Source: Rhodanobacter fulvus Jip2
GTDB lineage: Bacteria > Pseudomonadota > Gammaproteobacteria > Xanthomonadales > Rhodanobacteraceae
Assembly: GCF_000264315.1 (NCBI RefSeq)
Contig: NZ_AJXU01000031.1
Coordinates: forward strand, 62,001-126,000
DNA: 64,000 nt
Direction of reading: 5' to 3'
The notes beneath the pieces are model-generated. The model did no database searches. It worked only from the letters and a program-made list of their open reading frames with translations, and was not told where the DNA came from. The translations under genes were made by a program, and so were the position numbers. Below, piece by piece: positions 46,240 to 56,854 of the stretch. Every line of letters starts with the position of its first letter. Position 1 is the stretch's first letter.

Positions 46240-46578
46240 ATGCGTCGATACACCGTCGTCATCCCTTTCGCGCTGCTACTGGCGGCGTGTTCGCCCTCAC
46301 CTACGGCCGATGCGCCCGGCGCGACGGCCGCGCAGCCACGCCCGGGCAGTTCGGCGCCGGCTGACGCCACCCTGGGTTCGCCGGCCTGGTATGCCTGGAT
46401 CGATCGCACGCTGGGCATCACCGACAATGGCCACGGCCCCGACCAGGGCTCCGCCGAATGGAACCAGGCGGTGCAGCGCAAACTGGGCCAGGAGGCGCCG
46501 CAATCCGTACCCGGTTCGCCGGAATGGCAACAGTCGGTGGACGCGTTGGTGCGCACCCGTACATCCGTCACGCATTGA
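46240..46578 (+). CDS. Small hypothetical lipoprotein
   Basis: A 112-residue lipoprotein. The signal peptide and lipobox LLAAC are followed by a Pro/Ala-rich linker and a conserved-looking C-terminal part with two similar motifs, GSPAWYAWIDRTLG and GSPEWQQSVDALV, plus GSAEWNQAVQRKLG between them (a three-fold GSxxW repeat). No family is recognised. The second of two ATGs is chosen because AGGA lies 6 nt upstream of it and only directly abuts the first. Confidence 0.72.
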   Translation: MRRYTVVIPFALLLAACSPSPTADAPGATAAQPRPGSSAPADATLGSPAWYAWIDRTLGITDNGHGPDQGSAEWNQAVQRKLGQEAPQSVPGSPEWQQSVDALVRTRTSVTH

Positions 46579-46701
46579 TCCAGACCGCTCCTGCGTTTGC
46601 GTTTCCCAGGAGGTAGAGCGACGTTGCGCGTCTTCGCCTGACGTTCATGCCAGACTATTCCGGCCCACCGTTGGGGGTGGCGAGACGCACAGGACGAGCA
46701 G

Positions 46702-49413
46702 ATGCCTTTCGTTTGGGGAATGGTGGGGCTGGTGGTGTTTGCCATCGCCGGCATGATCGGCGGCGCCGGGTCGGGCGGCGTGTTTTTCGGCATGGTGACG
46801 GGTGCCGTGCTTGGCGTGCTTTGGGGTCGGCAAGCGAAATTGCGCAGCGAACTGGTGCAGGTACGCGCGCTGCTTGAGCGTTCACTGACGCGGCAGGCCG
46901 CGGCGCAGGCGCCGGCGTCCGCGCCGGCAACGAAGAAACCCATCGCCCCGTTGGCGACGGAATCGCGCCTGGATGCGGCGTATGCCGATGCACCGACACC
47001 CGCCGCGCCGCCACCGTTACCCGCATCGCTGCCGCGCCCGAGCATCATTGCGCCGGTGGCGCCCCACGCGCCCGTGCAGCCCGATGCCGCCACCGTCCTG
47101 ACCTCGCGCATCACGCGCTGGTTCACCGAAGGCAATGTGCCGGTGAAGATCGGCATGCTGGTGTTGTTTGCCGGCGTGGCCGCCTTGCTCAAGTACGCCG
47201 CCGACGCCGGCATGCTGCACGTGCCCATCGCGTTGCGGCTGAGCGCGGTGGCGGTGGCGGCGGTTGCGGCGTTGATCTTCGGCTGGCGTCAGCGCGATAC
47301 GCGCCGGGGCTTCGCGCTGTCGCTGCAAGGTGGCGCCATCGGCGTGCTGCTGATCACCGTGTTCGCCGCGTTCCGACTGTATGCGCTGTTGCCGCCACAG
47401 GCGGCCTTCGTCGTGCTGCTGGTGCTGGTGGCCGGAGTCGGTGTGCTGGCGGTGCTGCAGGACGCCCTGGCGCTGGCGGTGCTGGCGCTGCTGGCAGGTT
47501 TCCTCGCACCGATCCTCACCTCGACCGGCCAGGGCAGCCATGTCGCGCTTTTCAGTTACTACGCCGTGCTCAACCTGGCCATTTTCGGAGTCGCCTGGAG
47601 GCGCTCGTGGCGGGTGCTGAACCTGCTGGGCTTCGTGGCGACGTTCGGCATCGGTACCGCCTGGGGCGTGCTGCAATACCGGCCGGAACTGTTCGCCAGT
47701 ACCGAGCCGTTCCTGCTGCTGAATTTCCTGTTTTACCTGGCGATTCCACTGCTCTATCTGCGCCACGCCGAAGCGGAGCGCAGCAAGGTGATCGACGGCT
47801 GCCTGGTCTTCGGCACTCCGCTGGTCAGCCTGTTGCTGCAAGGAGCGTTGCTGCAGTGGCAGGCGCAACCGCTGGCATTTTCCGCGCTGGCAGCAGCAGT
47901 CATCTACGTGGCCGTGGCGTGGAGCGTGCGCGGTCGTGAACACCTCGGCATCCTGCGCGATGCATGGGCGGCGCTGGCGATCGCTTTGGCCACCCTGGCG
48001 GTGCCGCTCGCACTGAGCGCCAGCCTGACCGGCAGCGTCTTCGCGCTGGAAGGAGCGGGGCTGGTCTGGCTCGGATTTCGCCAGCAACGCTGGCTGTCAC
48101 GCTGGGCCGGTGTGGCGCTGCAGGGGGCCGCTGCGTTCGCCGTGGTGATCGGCTATGGCTTTCATTATTTTGACCACGCGCCGGCGACGGTCGTGAGCTG
48201 GCTCGATCGCGACTTCCTCAGCGCGCTGATACTGGTGATCGCCGCTTTCGCCAGCGCGTCGTTCTACGCGCGGATGGGCAACGATGGCATCGCCCAACGC
48301 CGCACGGCGGTGCTGCTGTATGGCTGGGGTCTGTGCTGGTGGCTGGGTGACTGCGTTGTCGCAATCGGTCGGCACATCAGCTACGCCAGCGAGCCGGCAG
48401 CCTTGATGCTGCTGCTGATCGTCACCGCATGGGCCTGCGCCGAGGTCGCCCGACATCACCCGCGCTTTGAGTTGGGCACGATGGTGGCGTGGACCGCGCC
48501 GGCGCTGTTCGTCGTCATCGGCCAGATGGCGCTGGGCCAGCTGGCTGATGGCACGCAACCGCTGCTGGGCTGGAATTTGCTGGCTACCGTGGTGGGTGCA
48601 TTGTTGGGCTGGCGCACACTGACGTGCTTGCGCGAGTGGGCGCCGCAGGCCGTGCTAGGCCAATGGAGTTGGCTGTGGCGCTGGACGGTAATTGCCAGTG
48701 CCGCGATCAAGGTCGCGTTGCCGGTGGGTGGCGACTGGCGGCTATTGCTGGTGATGTTGCCGCCGTGTGCGCTGGCTTGGCTCGCGCTGGCGCGACCGCG
48801 CTGGATCGCACTGCCGCTGCCGGCGCTGATGCCGCGCCTGCGCGGGCCACTGCTGTATTCGGCTTTTCTGGTGCTGGGCATTTACGGGTTCACCGGCCTG
48901 TTCATGGCTGGCGACACGGCGCCGATGCCGTACCTGCCGCTGCTCAACCCGCTGGAACTGCTGCTGATCGTCATCCTGCTGCTGGGCGCGCGCTGGCTGG
49001 GTGATGCATCCGCGCCTGCCACTTGGCGCTCGCGTCGGGCCGTCATTCTGGGAGCCGTCGGCATGGCCTTCGTTACCAGTGCCACCTTGCGCGCGGCGCA
49101 CCAGCTGGGCGGCGTGCCGTGGAGCGAGGACGCGCTGTTCCATTCAAGCCTGGCGCAGATGGCGCTCACTCTAGTGTGGAGCGTGTTTGGTCTTTTCGCC
49201 TGGGTGTGGGGTTCGCGTCGCGGCCAGCGCTGGGTGTGGCTGGCCGGCGCGGTGGCGATGGGCGTGGTGCTGGCCAAGCTGCTGCTGATCGACCGCGGCC
49301 ATCTGGGCAACCTGTTCGGCATCGCGTCGTTTATCGCCTACGGCCTGTTGTGCACGGTGATCGGCTACCTGGCGCCGGCGCCGCCGCGTCAGCTCGCGGC
49401 GGCGGAGAGCTGA
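46702..49413 (+). CDS. DUF2339 polytopic membrane protein
   Basis: A 903-residue protein. The N-terminal helices are MPFVWGMVGLVVFAIAGMIGG and GGVFFGMVTGAVLGVL. A short coiled coil follows (around 45-70, ELVQVRALLERSL), then a Pro-rich linker (70-125) and over 20 transmembrane helices from about 145. This is the DUF2339 family, a proteobacterial envelope protein of unknown function. It precedes a DUF3999 gene by 1 bp, a recurrent pair in Proteobacteria that suggests a shared envelope complex. AGGACG lies 6 nt before the ATG. Confidence 0.9.
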   Translation: MPFVWGMVGLVVFAIAGMIGGAGSGGVFFGMVTGAVLGVLWGRQAKLRSELVQVRALLERSLTRQAAAQAPASAPATKKPIAPLATESRLDAAYADAPTPAAPPPLPASLPRPSIIAPVAPHAPVQPDAATVLTSRITRWFTEGNVPVKIGMLVLFAGVAALLKYAADAGMLHVPIALRLSAVAVAAVAALIFGWRQRDTRRGFALSLQGGAIGVLLITVFAAFRLYALLPPQAAFVVLLVLVAGVGVLAVLQDALALAVLALLAGFLAPILTSTGQGSHVALFSYYAVLNLAIFGVAWRRSWRVLNLLGFVATFGIGTAWGVLQYRPELFASTEPFLLLNFLFYLAIPLLYLRHAEAERSKVIDGCLVFGTPLVSLLLQGALLQWQAQPLAFSALAAAVIYVAVAWSVRGREHLGILRDAWAALAIALATLAVPLALSASLTGSVFALEGAGLVWLGFRQQRWLSRWAGVALQGAAAFAVVIGYGFHYFDHAPATVVSWLDRDFLSALILVIAAFASASFYARMGNDGIAQRRTAVLLYGWGLCWWLGDCVVAIGRHISYASEPAALMLLLIVTAWACAEVARHHPRFELGTMVAWTAPALFVVIGQMALGQLADGTQPLLGWNLLATVVGALLGWRTLTCLREWAPQAVLGQWSWLWRWTVIASAAIKVALPVGGDWRLLLVMLPPCALAWLALARPRWIALPLPALMPRLRGPLLYSAFLVLGIYGFTGLFMAGDTAPMPYLPLLNPLELLLIVILLLGARWLGDASAPATWRSRRAVILGAVGMAFVTSATLRAAHQLGGVPWSEDALFHSSLAQMALTLVWSVFGLFAWVWGSRRGQRWVWLAGAVAMGVVLAKLLLIDRGHLGNLFGIASFIAYGLLCTVIGYLAPAPPRQLAAAES

Positions 49414-49414
49414 C

Positions 49415-50806
49415 ATGTCGCGCAGCTCACGCCCATCGAAACGCCGTGGATGCTGGCTGCTCGCCTTGTGCTTTCCGTTGGCCATCCAGGCGGCCATACC
49501 CGACGACTTCGCTTACCGTTTTGCGCTGACGACCGATGGCAGCAGTGCCGCCTGGCGCGTCGAACTGAGCCCGGCCATCTATGCGGTGTCGCCGCCGGCC
49601 CACCGCTTGCGCGACATCATCGTGGTGAACGCGCAAGGTCGGCAGGTGCCGTTCGGGCCGCTGCCGCCGACAGCTCCGCGCGCGCAGGCGTTCATGCTGA
49701 AAACCGTCCTGTTGCCGCTGCCGTCGAATGATCCGGGCCACAACGACAGCGTGCGCATTCAGCGCAACAGCGATGGCGCCATCGTGATCGAGCAGCCATC
49801 CACATCAGCGATAGCCGCTCGACCAGGGCAATGGCTGCTGGACGCCGGCCGCCCGGTGAACCTGGCGCGCATCGAAATCACTGCGGCGGCGCTGGCGGGC
49901 GACGCGCGTTTTCATCTGTCGGTGCAGGCCAGCAACGACCTGCAGCACTGGGACACGCGCAGCGACGAGAATGAAATCGTCAGCGTGCGGCGCGGCACGG
50001 AGGCATTTGCACAACGCTCGATCACCCTCGATATCGACACGCCGGCGCGCTACTACCGGCTGAGCCTGCGCGATGGTGACCACGCACCGTGGGACAGCAC
50101 GCAGACGCCAGACGTCGAGCTGCACGGCAACACCGTCGACACCAACGCCAGCGAGGCGGCACGCCAATGGCTGGACGCACCCACGCCGGTGGCATCCACG
50201 GCGACCGACGGAACCGACTACGACTACACCCTGCCCGCGTCACTGCCGCTGGAAGCGGCACGGATCACCCTGGTCGGCAGCAACACGCTGGCAAGCTACC
50301 GTCTGCTCGACCATGACGGCCCCGGCGATCGACTGCTGGCCGCCGGTACCGCCGTGCAGATCGGCACCGATGCTGACGCGAGTGCACCGATCACCTTCGC
50401 ACCGGTGCGCATCCAGCATCTTCGTCTGCACACCGATACGCCGCTGGCGCAACCGCCCACATTGCACGTGGCATGGCGACCCGACGTGTTCGTGTTTCTC
50501 GCCGAAGGCGGCGGCCCGTACAGCCTGCTCGCCGGCAGCCACGCGGCGCGGCGCGGCGACTACCCGCTGCAGGCGGCGCTGGATCGTATCCGCCCCACCG
50601 ACGCCGGACCCGCATGGCAACTTCCGCAAGCCCGGCTCGGCCCTCCCACCACCGCGGCGGGACCGGCCGCGCTGCTGGCGCCCAAGCCACCGTTCGACTG
50701 GACCCGCCTGCTGTTGTGGCTGGTGCTGACCGGCGGCGCGCTGGCCGTGGTCGCGATGGCCTGGAGCCTGTTGCGGCAATCGCGGCGCGACGGCGAAAAG
50801 CATTGA
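49415..50806 (+). CDS. DUF3999 exported membrane-anchored protein
   Basis: A 463-residue protein with a signal peptide (MSRSSRPSKRRGCWLLALCFPLAIQAA). Residues 30-430 form a periplasmic region of beta-sandwich type (DUF3999). A C-terminal transmembrane helix (about 435-455, LLLWLVLTGGALAVVAMAWSLL) ends in a short basic tail. It is translationally linked to the DUF2339 gene. The two are probably co-functional. The role is unknown. Confidence 0.88.
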   Translation: MSRSSRPSKRRGCWLLALCFPLAIQAAIPDDFAYRFALTTDGSSAAWRVELSPAIYAVSPPAHRLRDIIVVNAQGRQVPFGPLPPTAPRAQAFMLKTVLLPLPSNDPGHNDSVRIQRNSDGAIVIEQPSTSAIAARPGQWLLDAGRPVNLARIEITAAALAGDARFHLSVQASNDLQHWDTRSDENEIVSVRRGTEAFAQRSITLDIDTPARYYRLSLRDGDHAPWDSTQTPDVELHGNTVDTNASEAARQWLDAPTPVASTATDGTDYDYTLPASLPLEAARITLVGSNTLASYRLLDHDGPGDRLLAAGTAVQIGTDADASAPITFAPVRIQHLRLHTDTPLAQPPTLHVAWRPDVFVFLAEGGGPYSLLAGSHAARRGDYPLQAALDRIRPTDAGPAWQLPQARLGPPTTAAGPAALLAPKPPFDWTRLLLWLVLTGGALAVVAMAWSLLRQSRRDGEKH

Positions 50807-51046
50807 TCGCGCAAGAAACAGTGCCGGCACGAGCCTTCCGAAACAACGGCCTGGCTGACTGCGCACGCGGGCGTCGCCGCGTCCCCAAGCCGGGCGGAGC
50901 CCTTCATTCACGCCACGCCGCGCCGCTCAGGAACAGACTCCTGGATATCCCAATGGCGTAGGTGCGATGAAATCGCCGGCCGGTCACTTGCCGCGGCAGC
51001 CCCGCTCCAGGCAGCTGTCATTACCGCGAGATCACAAGGAGGTTCC

Positions 51047-51802
51047 ATGGAAAAGTACCGCTCCAGCATGCTGGCTCTGGTTCTGGTGATGGCGGTGTTC
51101 ATACCCGCCATGGCGCGGAGCGCCAGCGGGGGCAACGCCCCCGCCGCGGAAAATCCTGCTGCTACGGCCACGAATCAGCGCATCTATTGCATGAGCGGCT
51201 GGGAACGCTTCCTGCCCGGGGATTACTACGCCTGCCGCGCGCGATATCACCTGCAGCGGCAGCACCCCCACCAGGCCATCCACATGCTCAAGACCGCTGC
51301 CTACTGGGCGAACAAGGACGCGCAGCATGCGCTGGGCCTGGCGTACATCAATGGCGACATCCCCGGTATTGCGGCCAATCGCGCGTTGGGCATCGCATGG
51401 CTGGCGCTGGCGGCGGAGCGCAAGAATGCGGACTATGTGCGCGACTACTCGACCGCCGTCCTGCGAAGCTCACCGGGCGAGCTTTCGGACGCGTCGAAAC
51501 TTTACGTAAAGCTGGGCAAGACCTATGGCGACCGTGTCGCCGGGAAACGGGCGACCGACCGTTTCGTGCGGGAGGTGAAGCCGTTGGACGATGCCGCCGC
51601 CATGGGCGGCAACACTGCCTACATCAGCGGGCTGACGCCGTTTCCGCAGGCGGCTTTTTCCCTGTCCAGGAAAGTCCACCAGCACGCCGAAAAGACCTTC
51701 GAGGGGTTGCAGGGCACGGTAACCGTCGGCGTGCTCGAACGCATCCATGCCCCTACGCCAGCGTTGCGGGAGCGATACGAGGCCGGATCGCCCAGCAAAT
51801 AG
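51047..51802 (+). CDS. Secreted Sel1/TPR-like hypothetical protein
   Basis: A 251-residue protein with a signal peptide ending near AMARSA. Residues 75-125 carry two Sel1-like helical hairpins (HPHQAIHMLKTAAYWANKDAQHALGLAYING and ALGIAWLALAAERKN). The rest is unassigned, with two Cys near CMSGWERFLPGDYYAC that could form a disulfide. It has a strong AAGGAGG Shine-Dalgarno. The 240 bp upstream hold nothing I recognise beyond the presumed promoter. Function unknown. Confidence 0.78.
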   Translation: MEKYRSSMLALVLVMAVFIPAMARSASGGNAPAAENPAATATNQRIYCMSGWERFLPGDYYACRARYHLQRQHPHQAIHMLKTAAYWANKDAQHALGLAYINGDIPGIAANRALGIAWLALAAERKNADYVRDYSTAVLRSSPGELSDASKLYVKLGKTYGDRVAGKRATDRFVREVKPLDDAAAMGGNTAYISGLTPFPQAAFSLSRKVHQHAEKTFEGLQGTVTVGVLERIHAPTPALRERYEAGSPSK

Positions 51803-51844
51803 ATCTTGCGTTTGGCCGCCCGCGCTATCGGACCGGGACGCGGC

Positions 51845-54800
51845 TCAGCCCGCCGGCGCCAGCAAGGTATCCAGATCGAGCTGGTCGAAGCTGAGCTTTT
51901 CGCGGGTGCCGCCGCCTTCCAGCACGGCGTCGGCCAGTTCGGCCTTGCGTGCCTTCAGTTCCTCGATGCGCTCCTCCACCGTGCCGCTGGTGATCAGGCG
52001 GAACACGAACACCGGCTTGTCCTGGCCGATGCGGTGCGCGCGGTCGCTGGCCTGCGCTTCGGCGGCGGGGTTCCACCACGGGTCGTAGTGGATCACGGTG
52101 TCGGCGGCGGTGAGGTTGAGGCCCACGCCGCCGGCTTTCAGGGACAGCAGGAACAGCGGCACTTCACCATTCTGGAACCGCTGCACCGGCTCGGCGCGGT
52201 CGCGGGTGTCGCCGGTGAGGGTGACGTAGGGAATGTGGCGACGGTCGAGCTCGGCGGCGATCAGCTTGAGCATGCCGGTGAACTGCGAAAACAGCAGCAC
52301 CTTGCGGCCTTCGTCGATCAATGCCGGCAGCATGTCCATCAGCAGTTCGAACTTGGCCGACTCGTGCACGCCTTGCGCCGCCTCCAGCTTCACCAGCCGC
52401 GGGTCGCAGCAGACCTGGCGCAGTTTCAGTAGCGCATCCAGCACCACGATGCCGGAATGGGCGATGCCGCGCTGGGCGATCACCTCGCGCAGTTCCTCGG
52501 TCAGCGCCAGACGCAGGCCTTCGTACAGGTCGCGCTGGCGGCCTTCCATCACCACGCGGCGGGTGATCTCGGTCTTGGGCGGCAGCTCGGTGGCCACCTG
52601 CGCCTTGGTACGGCGCAGGATGAACGGCGCCAGCCGCAGGTTCAGCCGCTGCTGGCATTCCTCGTCGCGCTGTTTCTCGATCGGCACGCGGTAGTGACGG
52701 CGGAACGCGCCCTCGTCACCCAGCAGGCCGGGCACGGCCAGGTCGATCTGCGACCATAGTTCGCCCAGGTGATTTTCCAGCGGCGTGCCGGTAAGGCACA
52801 CGAAGCGCGGCGCGCGCAGGCTCAGCAACGCGCGGCGCGCCTGGGTGCGGGGGTTTTTCACCTGCTGCGCCTCGTCCAGCACGATCAGCGCAAAGGCCTG
52901 CTTTCGCAGCGCGACCACATCGCGCGGCAGCAAGGCGTAACTGGTCAGCACAATGTCCTGGTCGCCGAGTTGGGTGAACTCCTCGGCGCGCTGCGGCCCG
53001 TGCAGGGTCAGCACGCGCAGCATCGGCGCGAAGCGGGCGATTTCCGATTGCCAGTTCGGGATCAGGCTGGTCGGCACCACCACCAGCGCCGGTTGGGTCA
53101 GCGCGCCGTGCTGCTTCAGCGACAACAGGTGGGTGATCAGCTGCAGCGTCTTGCCCAGGCCCATGTCGTCGGCCAGCACGCCGCCCACGCCGGCTTCGGC
53201 CAGTGCATTCAACCAGCGCAAGCCTTCGCGCTGGTAGGGGCGCAGCTCCACCGTGAGCCCCTCGGGGACGACATCGCTGGCGCGCTCGGCGGCATCGCGC
53301 AGGCGCGCGGCGAAACCGAACAGCGGCTCGGCCGCATCCAGCGTGCCGCCACCGGGCATGGCGGCGGCCAGCTCTTCCAGCCGGCCGGCCTGCACCTTGG
53401 GCAGGTGCAGTTTCTGGCGCGGTTTTTCCAGGTATTCGGCCAGCGGCGCCAGCAGGCCGCGCAGCTCCTTCAGCCGCACGGGCACGCGGCGGCGGGCATC
53501 GACTGGCGCGTACCACACCGCATCCTCCGGCTCGTTCGGCGCGGGGCTGAGGTTCAACTGGTGCTCGGCCAGTGCCTGCGCCACGGCAGGCAGCAGGCTG
53601 TGGCGCTCGCCGTCCAGCTCGATGCCGACCTCCAGGTCGAAGGCGTGGTCATCGGCATCCTCCACCGCCTGGCCGTACCAGCGCACCGGGCCTTCGAGCA
53701 CCTCGAACGGGAAGCTGGGCGCGTATTCCAGCTGGAAGTTTTCCTCCTCCAGCCGGGGCCGCAGCGCCAGCCAGCGCGCGGGCGTGTTGACCTCCAGCGC
53801 GCCGGCGTGACCGGTGCCGGGAAACAGCCAGGCGTCCTCGGGCAGGGTCTCGGCCACGTCCCAGGGCAGGCCCTCGGTATCCACGCCCGGCGTGAGGCCG
53901 GCGCGTTCGAGTTGCTCCATGGCGGAGAGTTCTTCCGCGCGGCGGCGGGTGATCTCCACCAGCTGGCCGTCGCGCACGCGCCGCACCAGCGGCTCACCGC
54001 CGCGGCCGGGGAGCCGCTCGCCGGCGTAGTCGAACGCCAGCCGCGCATAGGCCAGCGGCGGCGTGCCGGCGGCCAGGCGCGCATGGCGGGTCAGCGCGTG
54101 CAGGGTCAATACCGGTTTGGGCGCCAGTTCGGACCGGCGCATCTCGCCGAAAACCTGCGGCGGCGGCAGCCGCGTGGCCAGCCGGCTGGCCGGCAGCAGG
54201 TCGCGCAGGCGATGTCCGTCCTCCGGTTTCAGCGGCGGCAATTCCAGCCAGCGGGTTTCCTCTGACGCGGCGTCCAGCAAACCCAGCGCCGCGTGTTCGG
54301 CGTCGAGATACCACAACGCGTCGATGCGCAGCAGACGCTGGCTGTTGGGCAGCAGCGGCAGCAGGCGCTGGCTGCCGTCGGGCGCCATCGACCAATGCCA
54401 GTTCAAGGGATGCGGCCGGCTGCGCGACAGCCGCAAGCCGCCCAGGCCGCCCAGGAAACAGGGCGCGGTGTCCAGCATCTCGGCCAGCAGGGTGTCGCCC
54501 ACGTGGCCGCTGAGCCGCGCATAGCTGCGTCCCTTGCGCACGCTCTGCGGCAAACCCAGCACGGTGGCGGCCAGACGCTGTTCGTGCGGCGCCAGTGTCA
54601 CCTGCACCAGATGGCGGCTATCCAAAGGAACCGGGCGCGCGTATCGGCCGTGTTCGGCAACGGTGAGCAACACCGGCGCCGCATCCATGCAGGCGAAGGA
54701 CGCGCTGTCCTGCGGTATCACTTCGAGGAAAAAGCCGAGCACGGCCGGCTCGTCGGCCGCCGCCACGCGCGGCTTGGCCAGCAGTCGTCGCCACGCTTGC

Positions 54801-54880
54801 GGAAGCGTGTCGTCAGCGTTGGCTGACGCGCCGCCGGCGCGCTGTTTCCCGTCCGGTTGCTGCATGCGCATGCGATCCAT
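51845..54880 (-). CDS. SNF2-family DEAD/DEAH helicase
   Basis: About 1011 residues. The N-terminal half (1-520) is the bacterial SNF2-associated region without known enzymatic motifs. The helicase core has Walker A DDMGLGKT (about 570), motif II DEAQ (about 665), then LTGTPLENHL and the C-terminal RecA lobe with LLFSQFTGML, SLKAGGVGLNLT and DRAHRIGQ. It is an ATP-driven double-stranded DNA translocase, not necessarily a strand-separating helicase (family knowledge). The start is uncertain. ATGs at 54940, 54880, 54871 and 54865 are in frame and none has a clear Shine-Dalgarno. Confidence 0.9.
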   Translation of the reverse strand: MDRMRMQQPDGKQRAGGASANADDTLPQAWRRLLAKPRVAAADEPAVLGFFLEVIPQDSASFACMDAAPVLLTVAEHGRYARPVPLDSRHLVQVTLAPHEQRLAATVLGLPQSVRKGRSYARLSGHVGDTLLAEMLDTAPCFLGGLGGLRLSRSRPHPLNWHWSMAPDGSQRLLPLLPNSQRLLRIDALWYLDAEHAALGLLDAASEETRWLELPPLKPEDGHRLRDLLPASRLATRLPPPQVFGEMRRSELAPKPVLTLHALTRHARLAAGTPPLAYARLAFDYAGERLPGRGGEPLVRRVRDGQLVEITRRRAEELSAMEQLERAGLTPGVDTEGLPWDVAETLPEDAWLFPGTGHAGALEVNTPARWLALRPRLEEENFQLEYAPSFPFEVLEGPVRWYGQAVEDADDHAFDLEVGIELDGERHSLLPAVAQALAEHQLNLSPAPNEPEDAVWYAPVDARRRVPVRLKELRGLLAPLAEYLEKPRQKLHLPKVQAGRLEELAAAMPGGGTLDAAEPLFGFAARLRDAAERASDVVPEGLTVELRPYQREGLRWLNALAEAGVGGVLADDMGLGKTLQLITHLLSLKQHGALTQPALVVVPTSLIPNWQSEIARFAPMLRVLTLHGPQRAEEFTQLGDQDIVLTSYALLPRDVVALRKQAFALIVLDEAQQVKNPRTQARRALLSLRAPRFVCLTGTPLENHLGELWSQIDLAVPGLLGDEGAFRRHYRVPIEKQRDEECQQRLNLRLAPFILRRTKAQVATELPPKTEITRRVVMEGRQRDLYEGLRLALTEELREVIAQRGIAHSGIVVLDALLKLRQVCCDPRLVKLEAAQGVHESAKFELLMDMLPALIDEGRKVLLFSQFTGMLKLIAAELDRRHIPYVTLTGDTRDRAEPVQRFQNGEVPLFLLSLKAGGVGLNLTAADTVIHYDPWWNPAAEAQASDRAHRIGQDKPVFVFRLITSGTVEERIEELKARKAELADAVLEGGGTREKLSFDQLDLDTLLAPAG

Positions 54881-55015
54881 GGCGACAAGCAAAACGTTGA
54901 GCTTAGCAGGCACGCCACGCATTGGCGGCACCCTTGCCACTCACCGGGAACGGGGTTGGCCAGTGCGCGCACGCCGCGCGTTTTCGCGCTAACGTGGCGG
55001 GTTGGCCGGGTTCGA

Positions 55016-56041
55016 TCAGTTGGTGCGGAACAGGCCCGGCGGGTATTCCGCCTTCTGTTCGCGCGCCATCAACCGGCGCAAGGCGTCCACCGGAGTGACC
55101 TCGCCGTGCAGCACCGCGTGCACGGCGGCACTGATGGGAAGATCCAGCCCGTGCTTGAGCGCCAGGCGGTTCACTTCGTCGGCGGTGAGGACGCTTTCCA
55201 CCACCTGGCCGATCTGGCGCAAGGCCTCGTCGATCGCCACGCCGCGGCCCAGCGCCAGGCCGAGACGGCGATTGCGCGACAGGTCGCCGGTACAGGTGAG
55301 CACAAGATCGCCCAGGCCGGACAGGCCGATCAGCGTTTCCGGGCGCGCACCCAGGGCCATGCCCAGGCGCAGCATCTCGTTCATGCCGCGGGTGATCAGG
55401 CCGGCGCGGGCGTTCAGGCCCAGCTCCATGCCGTCGGCGATGCCGGTGGCCACGGCCAGCACGTTCTTCATGGCGCCGCCGAGCTCGCCACCGAGCACGT
55501 CGCTGCCCGAATACGCGCGCAGGTTCGGCGCGTGCAGCAGGCCGGCCAGTTGCCGCGCGAAGGCCTCGTCTTCCGAATGCACGGTGACGGCACTGGGCAG
55601 GCCAGCGGCCACCTCGCGCGCAAACGACGGGCCGGTGACCACCGCGGTGGCACGGCCCGGCAAATGTTCCGCCACCAGCTCGTGCAGGAAGCGACCCGTG
55701 CCCGGCTCGAAACCCTTGGTGGCCCAGGCGATCGCGCTGTCCGCATCCAGCAGCGGCTCCAGCTCGGCCAGCATGGAGGCGAAGGCGTGGCTGGGCACCG
55801 CGATCAGCACGATGTCCGCGCCACGCAAAGCGGTGGCCAGGTCGCTCTCGCAGCGCAGGTCCGGCGGCAGCTCCACATCCGGCAGGTAACGCTGGTTGCG
55901 ATGGGTTTGCGCGATCGCGGCCAGCGCGGCGGCGTCGCGGCCCCACAGGCGGGTAGGCACGCCGTTGCGGGCACTCAGCGCGGCCAGCGCGGTGCCCCAG
56001 GAGCCGGCGCCCAGCACGACCATGGTCGGGAGATCAGCCAT
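55016..56041 (-). CDS. gpsA: GpsA, NAD(P)H-dependent glycerol-3-phosphate dehydrogenase
   Basis: A 341-residue protein. The N-terminal Rossmann loop is [10 protein letters not shown] (11-20). The catalytic domain contains [17 protein letters not shown] (active-site Lys) and [14 protein letters not shown]. It reduces dihydroxyacetone phosphate to glycerol-3-phosphate for phospholipid synthesis. It follows secB with a 7-bp gap on the minus strand, the conserved secB-gpsA order of proteobacteria. The ATG of MADLPTM is used. An upstream ATG in frame would read into secB sequence. Confidence 0.95.
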   Translation of the reverse strand: MADLPTMVVLGAGSWGTALAALSARNGVPTRLWGRDAAALAAIAQTHRNQRYLPDVELPPDLRCESDLATALRGADIVLIAVPSHAFASMLAELEPLLDADSAIAWATKGFEPGTGRFLHELVAEHLPGRATAVVTGPSFAREVAAGLPSAVTVHSEDEAFARQLAGLLHAPNLRAYSGSDVLGGELGGAMKNVLAVATGIADGMELGLNARAGLITRGMNEMLRLGMALGARPETLIGLSGLGDLVLTCTGDLSRNRRLGLALGRGVAIDEALRQIGQVVESVLTADEVNRLALKHGLDLPISAAVHAVLHGEVTPVDALRRLMAREQKAEYPPGLFRTN

Positions 56042-56048
56042 CTTCGAC

Positions 56049-56558
56049 TCAGCTGTTGAGCGTGGCCGGGGCCTCGTCGCCGCCCTGCAGGCGGCGCTGC
56101 TGTTCGCCATAAAGCGCGTCGAAATTGATCGGCTGCAGCAGGAACGGCGGGAAGCCGCCTTCCAGCACCAGCGACGAAATCACCTGGCGCGCGTACGGGA
56201 ACAACAGGTTCGGGCAGTAGCTGCCGATGATGCCGGCGTGCTCTTCCTCGCTGAAGCCGGCGATACCGAACAGGCCAGCCTGCTCCACCTCGGCCAGGTA
56301 CGCGGTGCGGTCGCCCAGCGTGCAGGTCAGGGTGAGGCTGAGCGCCACTTCGTACAGGTCGTTGCCCAGGTCGGTGGCCTTCTGGCCCACGTTGAGCTGG
56401 ATCTGCGGCTGCAGTTGCTCGTTCTCGCCCATGGCCTGGAAGATCTGCGGCGCGTTGGGTGCCTCGAACGAGACATCCTTCACGTAGATCTTCTGCAACA
56501 TCAGTTGCGGCTGGCTGCCCTGGCCATTGACCTGGCCGTTGTTGACTACTTCTGCCAT
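56049..56558 (-). CDS. secB: SecB protein-export chaperone
   Basis: A 169-residue acidic, tetramer-forming chaperone. Typical segments are [50 protein letters not shown], and [36 protein letters not shown]. It holds preproteins unfolded and delivers them to SecA (family knowledge). AAGGGA lies 7 nt before the ATG. It is the first gene of the secB-gpsA operon. Confidence 0.97.
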   Translation of the reverse strand: MAEVVNNGQVNGQGSQPQLMLQKIYVKDVSFEAPNAPQIFQAMGENEQLQPQIQLNVGQKATDLGNDLYEVALSLTLTCTLGDRTAYLAEVEQAGLFGIAGFSEEEHAGIIGSYCPNLLFPYARQVISSLVLEGGFPPFLLQPINFDALYGEQQRRLQGGDEAPATLNS

Positions 56559-56649
56559 CGGAAATCCCTTGGAACGCGCTTGCGTCGATTCAAAGGGGCT
56601 GATTGTTCCATACATCCCCCACTCGCGCACGCGCATTGCTCACCGATGA

Positions 56650-56679
56650 TTGCGCATTGCCCTGTTTTTCTGGGAGAAT
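56650..56679 (+). promoter_or_regulatory. Possible promoter of rpmB-rpmG
   Basis: TTGCGC, 18 bp, GAGAAT about 175 bp upstream of rpmB, in an otherwise empty 296-bp region between the divergent secB and rpmB genes. The matches are moderate (4 of 6 each). Confidence 0.3.
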
Positions 56680-56854
56680 ACGCGGCTCGCCACGTCGACC
56701 TGATGCTTTGGGCCATCCGCCACGCGATGCGGATTCACGACATGCGACAGCACCACCCTCCAGCATCGCGGGGCGCGCAGGCGCCGCTGGGCCGATGCTG
56801 CCCTGGCCAACGGGCGGCAAATCAGGCTTCAAAAGCCCTTCAACGGAGGTCGTC